A stretch of 64,000 nt of DNA, from assembly GCA_029565675.1 (NCBI GenBank), contig JAKQNP010000008.1, forward strand, positions 62,001 through 126,000, read 5' to 3'. The stretch comes from a bacterium (GTDB lineage Bacteria > Zhuqueibacterota > Zhuqueibacteria > Residuimicrobiales > Oceaniaggregativiventaceae). Every line of letters begins with the position of its first letter. The first letter of the stretch is position 1. The position numbers were made by a program, and so were the translations under genes. Below the pieces are notes generated by a model. The model worked only from the letters and a program-made list of their open reading frames with translations, searched no databases and was not told where the DNA came from. This document shows positions 45,352-53,449 of the stretch, piece by piece.

Positions 45352-46289
45352 TGAACCATTCGGCGCGGGACTTGCAGATTTAAATCGTCTTGTGGCAAGA
45401 GCACTGCCGGGAAGATGGCGGCGGCGCGTTTGGTCATTGCCTCTTCCTCTTCAGGGGTATAGCGGCCGCTGATGTGCCAAAGCACAAGTTGTTTGGCTCC
45501 CGCGAGCCTGGCCAATTTCGCCGCTTCGGTCGATGTGCTGTGCCCGGTTTGGCGGGCGCGGTTTTTATCGGCGGGACCGAAGGTGCTGTCGTGGATCAGC
45601 ACATCACAGTCCTGTGCCAGCCCGCGGCCGGCAATGCAGGGACGGGTATCCGTACAGAAAACGATGCTGCGGCCGGGGCGCGGCGCACCGACCAGCTCTG
45701 CCGGCTCGACTTTTCGGCCGTCAGCCAGAACGATTGCCTTGCCGTTTTGCAGCTGCTTACGTTCGGAGCCGAAAGGGATGGCGAGTTTTTCAGCCTTTGG
45801 CGCATCGAAAATCCCTGGTTTTTCTTTCTCTTGCAAACGATAGCCAAGACACGGAATCCGATGCGACAGGGGAGCCGAAGTGACGGCAAAGGGACCGGCT
45901 TGACGCTGCTCAACTGCCCCGAGCGGCAACTGCTCGATGACCAGCGGGTAACCGAGGGTCAACAGCTCATGCTTCTGCAGCCAATGAATGTAGGTGGCAA
46001 GTTCGGGGGGACCCCATAACGTGAGCGGCTGTGAGCGCTCCAGCATTTGCATCGTCGCCAACAAGCCGGGCAAACCAAAAATATGATCACCGTGCAGATG
46101 CGAAATGAAAATATGCTGTATTTTGCCAGGTGAAATCGAATTGCGGCTCAGATGAAATTGTGTCCCTTCTCCGCAATCGCAGAGCAACCATTCGCCGTCC
46201 CTTTCGACAGCCAGGCAACAGAGCCGGCGGCGGGGCGAGGGGATAGAGGCCCCGGTGCCGATAAAAACGAGTTGCAGACGGTCGCTCAT
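45348..46289 (-). CDS. rnz: Ribonuclease Z (tRNA 3'-processing endonuclease)
   Basis: From the ATG at 46289, 313 residues starting MSDRLQLVFIGTGASIPSP. Metallo-beta-lactamase signature HISHLHGDHIFGLPGLL in the form SHLHGDHIFGL, CDCGEGTQFHL, and later metal ligands in DSTFG and LWHISGRY. RNase Z trims the 3' trailer of pre-tRNA. The longer upstream reading overlaps plsY and lacks the family start, so it is rejected. Seven bp after plsY. Confidence 0.93.
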   Translation of the reverse strand: MSDRLQLVFIGTGASIPSPRRRLCCLAVERDGEWLLCDCGEGTQFHLSRNSISPGKIQHIFISHLHGDHIFGLPGLLATMQMLERSQPLTLWGPPELATYIHWLQKHELLTLGYPLVIEQLPLGAVEQRQAGPFAVTSAPLSHRIPCLGYRLQEKEKPGIFDAPKAEKLAIPFGSERKQLQNGKAIVLADGRKVEPAELVGAPRPGRSIVFCTDTRPCIAGRGLAQDCDVLIHDSTFGPADKNRARQTGHSTSTEAAKLARLAGAKQLVLWHISGRYTPEEEEAMTKRAAAIFPAVLLPQDDLNLQVPRRMVQ

Positions 46290-46296
46290 ACGCGCA

Positions 46297-46935
46297 CTAT
46301 TCTTTGCCGGCAGAGCGTTTGAATCGGTTCTCGGTTCCGGACAACAGGCGTTTGATATTTGAGCGATGGGTAAAGATGATGAGCGCAGCGGCAAAAAAGC
46401 CGAAGGCATAGAGAAGATCCGGAATCGTTTTTCCAAAACAGCAGCGCTGCAATGTGAGCACGATCGGAAAAGCCACGGCCGCGGTCATCGAACCGATAGA
46501 GACGATTCGGGTGAGGGCAAATACAATGGCAAAGACACCCAGACAAATCAGCAAGGCTTGTGGATAGAGTGCCAAAAGCATACCGGCCGAAGTGCCGACG
46601 CCTTTGCCGCCGCGAAAACTGGCGAAAACCGTCCAGATGTGACCAAACACAGCGGCGATACCGGCGATCAACTGCACGGTCGTATCTTCCATCCCTGCCG
46701 CTCCAAAAGCGATGCGCGAGATCCAGTAGGTGGCGATAAAACCCTTGAAGGTATCGGCCAACATGACGAACAGACCGGGTTTCCAGCCGAGCACCCGAAA
46801 GACGTTGGTGCCGCCGGCATTGCCAGAGCCGTGCTGGCGGATGTCGATGCCTCGCAGTTTCTTTGCCACAAGGATGCTGGTGGGTATCGAGCCCAACAGA
46901 TAGGAAAGGGCGATCACTGCGATCAACTCGAGCAT
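46297..46935 (-). CDS. plsY: Glycerol-3-phosphate acyltransferase PlsY
   Basis: PlsY transfers an acyl group from acyl-phosphate to glycerol 3-phosphate, the first step of phospholipid synthesis. The 212-residue membrane protein has SYLLGSIPTSILVAKKL at the N-terminus, the glycine-rich RQHGSGNAGGTNVFRVLGWK and SFRGGKGVGTSAG, all key family motifs. AAGGAG precedes the ATG. Immediately upstream is a FakA-FakB fusion, which would supply acyl-phosphate. Confidence 0.96.
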   Translation of the reverse strand: MLELIAVIALSYLLGSIPTSILVAKKLRGIDIRQHGSGNAGGTNVFRVLGWKPGLFVMLADTFKGFIATYWISRIAFGAAGMEDTTVQLIAGIAAVFGHIWTVFASFRGGKGVGTSAGMLLALYPQALLICLGVFAIVFALTRIVSIGSMTAAVAFPIVLTLQRCCFGKTIPDLLYAFGFFAAALIIFTHRSNIKRLLSGTENRFKRSAGKE

Positions 46936-46953
46936 AACGACTCCTTATTGAAA

Positions 46954-48762
46954 TTAACGCGGTGAACCAGCCACGGCGATCGCCGCGCTGCCGATCCCGG
47001 CATGCACGCCAAGCGCCGGAGAGGCGTCCGTCACCATGATTTCCTTGACATCAAAATGCAAGCGGATTTGCTCGCAATACCAATTGGCCAGTTCCGGCGC
47101 CAAAGCATGCACCACACTGAATCGGGGCGCATGCAAAGTGTGCGCGTGATCGAGGGCAAGTTGCAGCGTTTTTTTGTTGAGATTTTTTTGGCCAATCACC
47201 TTGGCGGCTTCCATGATTTTGCCTTCCGGGCTCAAGGTAATAATCGGTTTGAGGTGCAACAGCGTTCCCAGGAGGGCTTTTTTGCGGGTCAAACGGCCGC
47301 TGCGCAACAAGTATTTTAACGTCGGGATAGAGACAAAGAAGCGGATATTGGCTCGAAACTCTTCGATATGTGCAACAATTTCATCCACTGGTTTGTTTTT
47401 TTCGATCCATTCTGCCGCCTCGGCTACCAGCATGCCCAGCGCCGCCGAGGTGGTGCGACTGTCGATGATTCGCACCCGGTCTGCATAGGGCTGCCGCGCC
47501 ATACCACTGCGAGCGGCGCTGATGGTTCCGCTCAATTGTTCCGAGATGTGAATGGAGAGAACCGCTGAATAGTGCGGGGCGATTTTGTCGTACAGGTTTT
47601 TAAAGGCGCCGGCGGGTGGCTGCGAGGTGGTCAATCTGCTCTGGGTTGTCTGCAGAATGCGATAAAAGTCGGCCGGCTTCATCTCGATGCGGTCTTGATA
47701 ACTCTGGTCGTCAATCTGCAGAATAACCGGTACGATATAGATGTTGTGTTTTTCGATGAATTCGGCGCTCAAATCGCAGGTCGAATCGGTGACCAGCGCA
47801 ATCTCCTGCACATGATGGTCGGCAATGATATTGCGGTGTTGTTTTCGCATGTCGTCTATCTTGCTGGTCAAAAGAGTGCCGTAAGTTTTTGCGGTTGCAA
47901 CCACGGTCTTGGGATCGTTGGTATGAATGTGAATTCGCACCTTGCGAGGGGTTCCCACGACGATCAGCGAATCGCCAAGCGAGGCAAGCTGTTGCCGCAA
48001 TTTTTTGCGATCGATCTTTTGGCCTTCAATCAGGCATTCGGTGCAATATCCATAAGAAATCGGATCATCGACTTTGCCCAGATGAAACGACTTGACCGCC
48101 TGGGCAATTTGCGATCCGGCCATCATCATGTTGATTTTGCCGGTATCCATGAAATGAACGATGCCTTCCAGCAAATGGACGAATCCTTGCGCTCCGGCGT
48201 CAACCACCCCGGCCTTTTTCAGAACTTTGAGTTTTTCCGGAGTTTGCAGCAGCGATTCTTTGGCTTTGGCAAGCGAACCATGCAACAGCTCCGCGATATC
48301 GGTCGTGCTGCTGGCCCGTTCGTTGAGATGCACCGCCCAGTCTTTCATCACTGTTAAAATGGTTCCTTCGCGCGGGTTGCTGATCGCGTCTCTGGCGCGC
48401 TCGACCGCGACATTTGCCGCCACCGCCAGACTGTGCGCATTGATCCGCCATTTTCCGCGCAATTCTTCCGCCAGACCCTGGAAAAACTGTGCGAGAATCG
48501 CGCCGCTGTTCCCTCGCGCACCATCGAGCGCCGAATCGGCTATTGCGCTGCTGATCTGGTCGATCGAATTCGACTGACAGGCTTCCGCACCGCGGGCAAT
48601 GCTCTGCATGGTGCTGGCCATATTGGTACCTGTGTCACCGTCAGCAACCGGAAAAACGTTGATGTCGTTCAACTGGGTCTGCATCTGATGAACTCGATTG
48701 GCAGACGCGATAATGGAACGTTTGAGCCGAACGCCGTCGATGTATTTGATTTTGATTTTCAT
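46954..48762 (-). CDS. Fatty-acid kinase fusion: FakA-like (DhaL/DAK2) + FakB-like (DegV)
   Basis: A 602-residue fusion. Residues about 1-200 are a DhaL-type ATP-binding domain with INVFPVADGDTGTNMAST (DGDTGTN at 41-47) and LDGARGNSGAILAQFF; about 200-310 match the FakA middle domain (GYCTECLIEG; RIHIHTNDP); about 315-602 are a DegV/FakB domain (ALVTDSTCDLSAEF; SRLTTSQPPAGAF; TLKYLLRSGRL). In two-protein systems FakB binds the fatty acid and FakA phosphorylates it, making acyl-phosphate for PlsY. That plsY starts 18 bp downstream supports this role. The fusion would keep binding and kinase parts together. Confidence 0.88.
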   Translation of the reverse strand: MKIKIKYIDGVRLKRSIIASANRVHQMQTQLNDINVFPVADGDTGTNMASTMQSIARGAEACQSNSIDQISSAIADSALDGARGNSGAILAQFFQGLAEELRGKWRINAHSLAVAANVAVERARDAISNPREGTILTVMKDWAVHLNERASSTTDIAELLHGSLAKAKESLLQTPEKLKVLKKAGVVDAGAQGFVHLLEGIVHFMDTGKINMMMAGSQIAQAVKSFHLGKVDDPISYGYCTECLIEGQKIDRKKLRQQLASLGDSLIVVGTPRKVRIHIHTNDPKTVVATAKTYGTLLTSKIDDMRKQHRNIIADHHVQEIALVTDSTCDLSAEFIEKHNIYIVPVILQIDDQSYQDRIEMKPADFYRILQTTQSRLTTSQPPAGAFKNLYDKIAPHYSAVLSIHISEQLSGTISAARSGMARQPYADRVRIIDSRTTSAALGMLVAEAAEWIEKNKPVDEIVAHIEEFRANIRFFVSIPTLKYLLRSGRLTRKKALLGTLLHLKPIITLSPEGKIMEAAKVIGQKNLNKKTLQLALDHAHTLHAPRFSVVHALAPELANWYCEQIRLHFDVKEIMVTDASPALGVHAGIGSAAIAVAGSPR

Positions 48763-48824
48763 CTTTTTTCACCGCTTAATGGTCAATGCAAAGCTACAAG
48801 TTTTTGCTCGCTGATGACGAAATC

Positions 48825-49760
48825 TTAATGTTTTGCATGGCGTTGAAAAAACCGTTCTGTTTCCATTGCAAAAGCGCCGCTCATGGCCAGGGCGATTTGG
48901 GTTTCGATATAGCCGAGCGGGGTGCCCATGTCGAGACGCTGACCATCCACCTCCACACCGATGGTGCCTTCCTGGGTGCAGAGTTCGGCCTGCGCAGTGG
49001 TCAATTGGATTTCATTGTTCTGACGGATATTATTTCGAATGTGGTTCTCCAGGATGGTAAAAATGGTCGGTGTCAGCACATGCATCCCGAAGAAGGATAA
49101 AAAGGTGTCGGCCGGCAATCCTTCGACGCGCAGGTGCTCTCGAGCATATTTGACATCCGGTTTTTCGACGATCCGGGTCAACTGATAAGCCGGCGGATCC
49201 TGGTCGATCCTTTCCCCGGTGACCGTACCAAACAAGTAGATCAACTCGGCCGGGGTTTGTTTGATGGCGTAAACCGATTTTTGATATCTGCTGAATGCCT
49301 GCAACAGCTGCTGGGTACAGGAGAGTTGACTGGCTGAAATGTAGACGTGGTCGCCAAGCATGAGCAGGAAGGGTTCGTCGCCAACCCATTCACGCGCGCA
49401 ATAGACCGCATGGCCATAACCTTCCTGTTGCGTTTGAGGCAGGTAAGTGATGGAGTCGTGCAATTGATCGAGCAGATCCGATTGTTTAAGCCCCCATTTT
49501 TTGTTGGCAAACAGATGTTTTTCATCGGCACCGAGCCCAACAAAATGGGAGCGGAACTGCTTTTCTCCCCCGGGCTGAACAACGATGCAGATTTGTTCGA
49601 TCCCGGACTGCAGGGCCTGTTCAGCAATGATCTGGATGGTCGGTTTGGTGATGCCGTCGCGGTCGACAAGCGGAAAGAGCTCCTTTTGCACGCTGTTGGT
49701 TGCCGGGTATTGGCGGGTTCCTTTGCCTGCCGCCGTTATCACGGCCTTGCGAATTTTCAT
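48825..49760 (-). CDS. UTP-sugar-1-phosphate uridylyltransferase (GalU-like)
   Basis: A 311-residue nucleotidyltransferase with the signature MKIRKAVITAAGKGTRQYPA then KELFPLVD and EGYGHAVYCARE; LMLGDHV is the metal-binding Asp strand, and IVEKP is present. Like GalU it would make UDP-glucose or another UDP-sugar. The ATG at 49760 shares its A with the last base of the upstream stop (TAATG), so coupling is likely. In this operon it would convert the sugar 1-phosphate made by the GHMP kinase into a UDP-sugar. Confidence 0.88.
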   Translation of the reverse strand: MKIRKAVITAAGKGTRQYPATNSVQKELFPLVDRDGITKPTIQIIAEQALQSGIEQICIVVQPGGEKQFRSHFVGLGADEKHLFANKKWGLKQSDLLDQLHDSITYLPQTQQEGYGHAVYCAREWVGDEPFLLMLGDHVYISASQLSCTQQLLQAFSRYQKSVYAIKQTPAELIYLFGTVTGERIDQDPPAYQLTRIVEKPDVKYAREHLRVEGLPADTFLSFFGMHVLTPTIFTILENHIRNNIRQNNEIQLTTAQAELCTQEGTIGVEVDGQRLDMGTPLGYIETQIALAMSGAFAMETERFFQRHAKH

Positions 49761-50821
49761 TAGAGTTCCTCTCTTTTCACAACAGGGGCGGAATCGATGA
49801 TATGGTATTCCTGTAGAATTTTCTGCAAAATGGGCTCGATTTGGCGATGCAAAATCGCATTGGCATAACCGATCCAGGAAACATCGGTGGTCACATCCAG
49901 AGGTTGGTCCAGCGGCCGGCCGTGGATATCGGTGACGATCACCCCGGCTTCGCGGGCGATCATCTCGGTGCACAGATCATAGGGATGAGCGGCCATGACC
50001 GGCGGATTGCCTGCCAGATCGGCTGCGCGCATGAGGTGGGCGCGGAAATCGCCGCTGAAGCGGTCATGTCCCATGGCCAATTCGTAAAATTGGCCGCCGG
50101 TGCTGATGTACTGATCGTCGAACACATAAGTGGCATCGGCATCATCCAGCAAACCCAGACGCCGCAACAGCTCCTCTTCGATGGCGGCGGTGATCTGCTT
50201 GCGGCCCGGGAAAAATTTCGTCAACATGGCAAAGCCGTGTTTCAAGGTGACGGCGCTGCTGGGCCGCGGGTAAAACTCGCTGACCTCGCCGCTGATCAGA
50301 TTCATGCGCTCGCCTTTGGCGCCGCGGCCCCGGATGGCAAAAAGCATGTCGGCCAAATACTGTTTCGACAGCGGCACTTCGGTCTGTATCGCCAACTCGA
50401 TGTCGGAAAGACGGGTCTCTTGGCCGCGATTGGGGGCGATGCCGGAGAGAATCCAGGCGCTGCGCTTGTCGTACATGATGCCGCGGGTACCGTCGATGGG
50501 ATCGAAAATCAAATAAAACTCCGCATCCGCCGGGGATGTGCTGGCGGGAAAGTTCAGCATTCCGTTTTTTCCCAGGCCCTCGGCGATCAGGGTAAAACAT
50601 TCCTGACGCCCCCACCTCTCACAATGGCTGAGAAGGATGTCTTCGCAACTTTCATCGATGGCATAGATTGTATCCGATTCGCTAACCCGCGCCACCCGGG
50701 ATAACGCAGTGATATCGTGTGTATGCGCATGCTCGGTGATCGCTTTTTGCATGTCCAAATGAATCGTTTTGAGCCGGCTCAGCGCACGGGTCAAGAAATC
50801 GGTATCCACGGTACTTCTCAT
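49760..50821 (-). CDS. Inositol-monophosphatase-like sugar phosphatase
   Basis: A 353-residue protein from the ATG at 50821, which overlaps the GHMP kinase stop (ATGA). The IMPase/FBPase motif DPIDGTRGIM with upstream AIDE and a later metal Asp (PYDLCTEMIAREAGVIVTD) are visible. It is longer than usual IMPases (about 260), with an insertion before the DPIDGT motif and around YPRPSSAVTLKHG. Likely a Mg- and Li-sensitive phosphomonoesterase of a sugar or inositol phosphate. Sits between a sugar kinase and a UDP-sugar synthase gene. Confidence 0.8.
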   Translation of the reverse strand: MRSTVDTDFLTRALSRLKTIHLDMQKAITEHAHTHDITALSRVARVSESDTIYAIDESCEDILLSHCERWGRQECFTLIAEGLGKNGMLNFPASTSPADAEFYLIFDPIDGTRGIMYDKRSAWILSGIAPNRGQETRLSDIELAIQTEVPLSKQYLADMLFAIRGRGAKGERMNLISGEVSEFYPRPSSAVTLKHGFAMLTKFFPGRKQITAAIEEELLRRLGLLDDADATYVFDDQYISTGGQFYELAMGHDRFSGDFRAHLMRAADLAGNPPVMAAHPYDLCTEMIAREAGVIVTDIHGRPLDQPLDVTTDVSWIGYANAILHRQIEPILQKILQEYHIIDSAPVVKREEL

Positions 50822-52245
50822 TCGAATTGGGTTTTGATGACCCCGAGCTGCAGAGCCCCGGGCGATGATTGAAAAAAGAGCGTTGCCGGCAGTTTGGTTG
50901 TATCGATATAAAGGGAAACGATGTTCTTCAACAGGTTTTCCTGTCCGTTGGCCAGCAGGACAGCCACCGTGCCGCCGCTGCCGCCGCCGCTGATTTTGGC
51001 GCCATACAAGCCGTTCTTTGGCCCCTGGTGAAGAACCAGGTCCACCAGGAGGTCGGTTTCTTTGCTGCCCAGACGGCAATTCTGGCTGTAGCTCAGATGG
51101 GATTCGACCATCAATTCGCCTGCCTGGATGATCTGTTCTTCTCCCAGCGATTGGGTTTGCAGCAGACGGATGAATTCACCGACGCGGGCGTTCTCGAGAA
51201 TCGGGTGTTCCGTACACCGCCGGAGCGAATAGATCTTGTCCGGATCGATCTGCGTGGCGGGATCGTCATGCGAACCGTAGCGGTTGATGAAATCGATGCC
51301 GCGCATGCGGCCGGGTATCTTTTTCTTCAGAGTTTCTTGCCAGGTCTGCGGATTGATGTTGGCCAAATATCCGCCGTAAGGAATATCGCCTGCGATCGCC
51401 TCCTTTTGGGCCGATTGCAGACACATCTTTCTGCCCATGAAAGTAGCGGTGCGCGCATCTGCATAATGCGATCCGCTGACCGAATGCTTGACGCCCGAGT
51501 CGATGCCAGCAAACTGATAGCCTTTGGGACACGGAATCGAGTCGATGATTTCAGCCGGCTGGCAGCGTATGGCCAGCAGTTTGTCTTTATGCCCCAACGC
51601 CGAGGTCAATTGATCCATGACTCCACAGGGGGCGCCGACCAGATGGTTTTCGACTTTTTGGCAAAGCAACGGCAGGTCTTCCGGTTTGATCTGCAGAGAA
51701 AAGGCATGCTGCAGAGCCAGAAGAGTGGCAACTTCCAGGGCCGCCGATGAGGCAACTCCAGAGCCCAGCGGGATATCTGATTTAATGGCGATATTGGCGC
51801 CGACGGAAAAATCAGCGGCAACTCCTTCTTGAATCAACAAAGGGAAAAATCCAACCACATAGGCGATCCAGCGCGACCGCGGATTTTGCTTCAGCTGCGA
51901 TTGCAGTTCGGCAACGGATTTGAGTTGCCCGTTATGGTAAAAATCATCGAGATAGAGTTCGACCAAATTTTGCATCCCCTCTGTCTCAACACCGAGGCTC
52001 TTGAGCAAAATCCGTCGGTCTGTGCGTTTTTGCACGGCAACAATCGTCGCTTCCTGCAGAGTGCCCTCGAGCACCAGAGATCCGGAATAGTCGCCGACAC
52101 CGCCCATAATATCCAGACGTGCAGGGGCACGAGCGATGCTGATTTCTCGTTTGGGAGCCAACAAGCCGCCGAAATCTCTCTTGATCCGGCTCAGAAACAG
52201 CGCCAAATCCTTGGGAACCGAAGCATGATGACTGTTCTCTGGCAT
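50818..52245 (-). CDS. GHMP sugar kinase, galactokinase/L-arabinokinase-like
   Basis: A 475-residue GHMP-superfamily kinase. Sugar-binding start ARAPARLDIMGGVGDYSGSL, ATP loop LGSGVASSAALEVATLLAL, GAPCGVMDQLTSALG, GIDSGVKHSVSGSHYADART, and the C-terminal GGGSGGTVAVLL. The MGG(V/I)-DYSGSLVL wording recalls plant L-arabinokinase and related galacturonate/galactose kinases, which make sugar 1-phosphates. The exact sugar is unknown. GAGGAAA lies upstream of the ATG at 52245; an in-frame ATG at 52257 is possible. Confidence 0.83.
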   Translation of the reverse strand: MPENSHHASVPKDLALFLSRIKRDFGGLLAPKREISIARAPARLDIMGGVGDYSGSLVLEGTLQEATIVAVQKRTDRRILLKSLGVETEGMQNLVELYLDDFYHNGQLKSVAELQSQLKQNPRSRWIAYVVGFFPLLIQEGVAADFSVGANIAIKSDIPLGSGVASSAALEVATLLALQHAFSLQIKPEDLPLLCQKVENHLVGAPCGVMDQLTSALGHKDKLLAIRCQPAEIIDSIPCPKGYQFAGIDSGVKHSVSGSHYADARTATFMGRKMCLQSAQKEAIAGDIPYGGYLANINPQTWQETLKKKIPGRMRGIDFINRYGSHDDPATQIDPDKIYSLRRCTEHPILENARVGEFIRLLQTQSLGEEQIIQAGELMVESHLSYSQNCRLGSKETDLLVDLVLHQGPKNGLYGAKISGGGSGGTVAVLLANGQENLLKNIVSLYIDTTKLPATLFFQSSPGALQLGVIKTQFE

Positions 52246-52310
52246 GTTTTTCCTCATCTGTAACTGTCCGGATAATCAGCAAAATACTGAATCCGATCCA
52301 TTTGTTGATA

Positions 52311-52339
52311 AAGATAGAAAAGAATTCACCAAAAAGCAA
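52311..52339 (-). promoter_or_regulatory. Promoter for the sugar-activation operon
   Basis: Minus-strand TTGCTT (52334-52339) and TATCTT (52311-52316), 17 bp apart, predict a start near 52304. It lies back to back with the plus-strand promoter at 52411-52439, so the two operons may share control. Confidence 0.5.
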
Positions 52340-52410
52340 ACAATCCGTCGGCAAAAAACGCAAGAAACGAATATTGCTGGCTGATCCTCCCCGGCCAGGC
52401 GATAAAAGGC

Positions 52411-52439
52411 TTGAAAAGCGGGCAAGAAAAAGCTATATT
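52411..52439 (+). promoter_or_regulatory. Promoter for the SDR-flavoprotein operon
   Basis: TTGAAA (52411-52416), 17-bp spacer, TATATT (52434-52439), about 95 nt before the SDR ATG. An in-frame-open ATG (52455) close to the transcription start begins a 57-codon frame that runs out of frame into the SDR gene; it has no ribosome binding site. Confidence 0.5.
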
Positions 52440-52539
52440 GTGTGGTTGTAAACTATGAAAAAACGGCACTTTGAACTTGCCGACGCCATCGCGCAAAACG
52501 AGGTGCCGGTGTTGGTCATGCAGCAAAGAAGGAGTGAAA

Positions 52540-53316
52540 ATGAAAAATTCGCGGGTAGCGCTCATCACCGGCGGAGCGCGGGGAATTGGTTTTGGCATCG
52601 CCCTCAAGCTGGCAGAATTGGGATTTGACATCGCCATCGATGATGTGCATCCTCCAGAAGCCGTTGCGGAAAACCTGGCCAAACTCACTGAGCATGGGGT
52701 GCAGGCCAGCTATATTCAGGCTGATATTTCGCAGGCAGAAGGACGCCGGCAACTGCTGGAAGAGATTCGCGCCAGATTCGGCCGTCTGGATGTGCTGATG
52801 AACAATGCCGGGGTGTCTCTCAAAGTGCGCCTCGATATTCTTGAAACCACAGAAGAGAGCTATGACCGCGTCCTTGACATCAACCTGCGCGGACCCTTTT
52901 TTCTCACCCAGGCGGTGGCCAACTGGATGATCGAACAAAAGACCGCCCACCCGGAGCGCGATTTTAAAATCATCAATACCGCATCAATTTCCTCTTACAC
53001 CTCTTCGCCCAGCCGCGGTGAATATTGCCTGTCCAAGGCGGGAATCAGCATGATGACCCAATTGTTCGCCGATCGGCTGGCGGAATATGGCATTTATGTC
53101 TATGAAGTCCGTCCCGGCATTATCGAAACCGATATGACCAGCGTTGTGAAACAAAAATACGATAAAATGATCGATGAGGGGCTGCTGCCGATCAAGCGCT
53201 GGGGATATCCGGAGGATATCGCCAAGGCTGTGGCTGCCATCGTTATGGGATATCTCGATTATACGACCGGCCAGGTCATCAATGTGGACGGCGGCTTTCA
53301 TCTCCGCCGGTTGTGA
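52540..53316 (+). CDS. SDR-family oxidoreductase (FabG-like)
   Basis: A 258-residue short-chain dehydrogenase. Cofactor motif TGGARGIG at 10-17, NNAGVS, then NTASISS with the catalytic Ser and EYCLSKAGI with the Tyr-x-x-x-Lys pair, and PGIIETDMT. The C-terminus GQVINVDGGFHLRRL matches the FabG-like group. The acidic residue after strand 2 (AIDDVHPP) suggests NAD preference. Substrate unknown; the flavoprotein gene downstream is probably functionally linked. AAGGAGTG lies 6 nt upstream of the ATG. Confidence 0.88.
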   Translation: MKNSRVALITGGARGIGFGIALKLAELGFDIAIDDVHPPEAVAENLAKLTEHGVQASYIQADISQAEGRRQLLEEIRARFGRLDVLMNNAGVSLKVRLDILETTEESYDRVLDINLRGPFFLTQAVANWMIEQKTAHPERDFKIINTASISSYTSSPSRGEYCLSKAGISMMTQLFADRLAEYGIYVYEVRPGIIETDMTSVVKQKYDKMIDEGLLPIKRWGYPEDIAKAVAAIVMGYLDYTTGQVINVDGGFHLRRL

Positions 53317-53449
53317 TTCACGGCAAACCCGCATGCGGAGGCGAGTTTCGGCGTCGACAACATGGACTGCCGAAAGAGCTTGTGACGGCAAAAGCTTTGC
53401 TGAAGCTGCGAGGTTAAAGCCGGATTGACCAGAAATCATCGGAGCAAGC

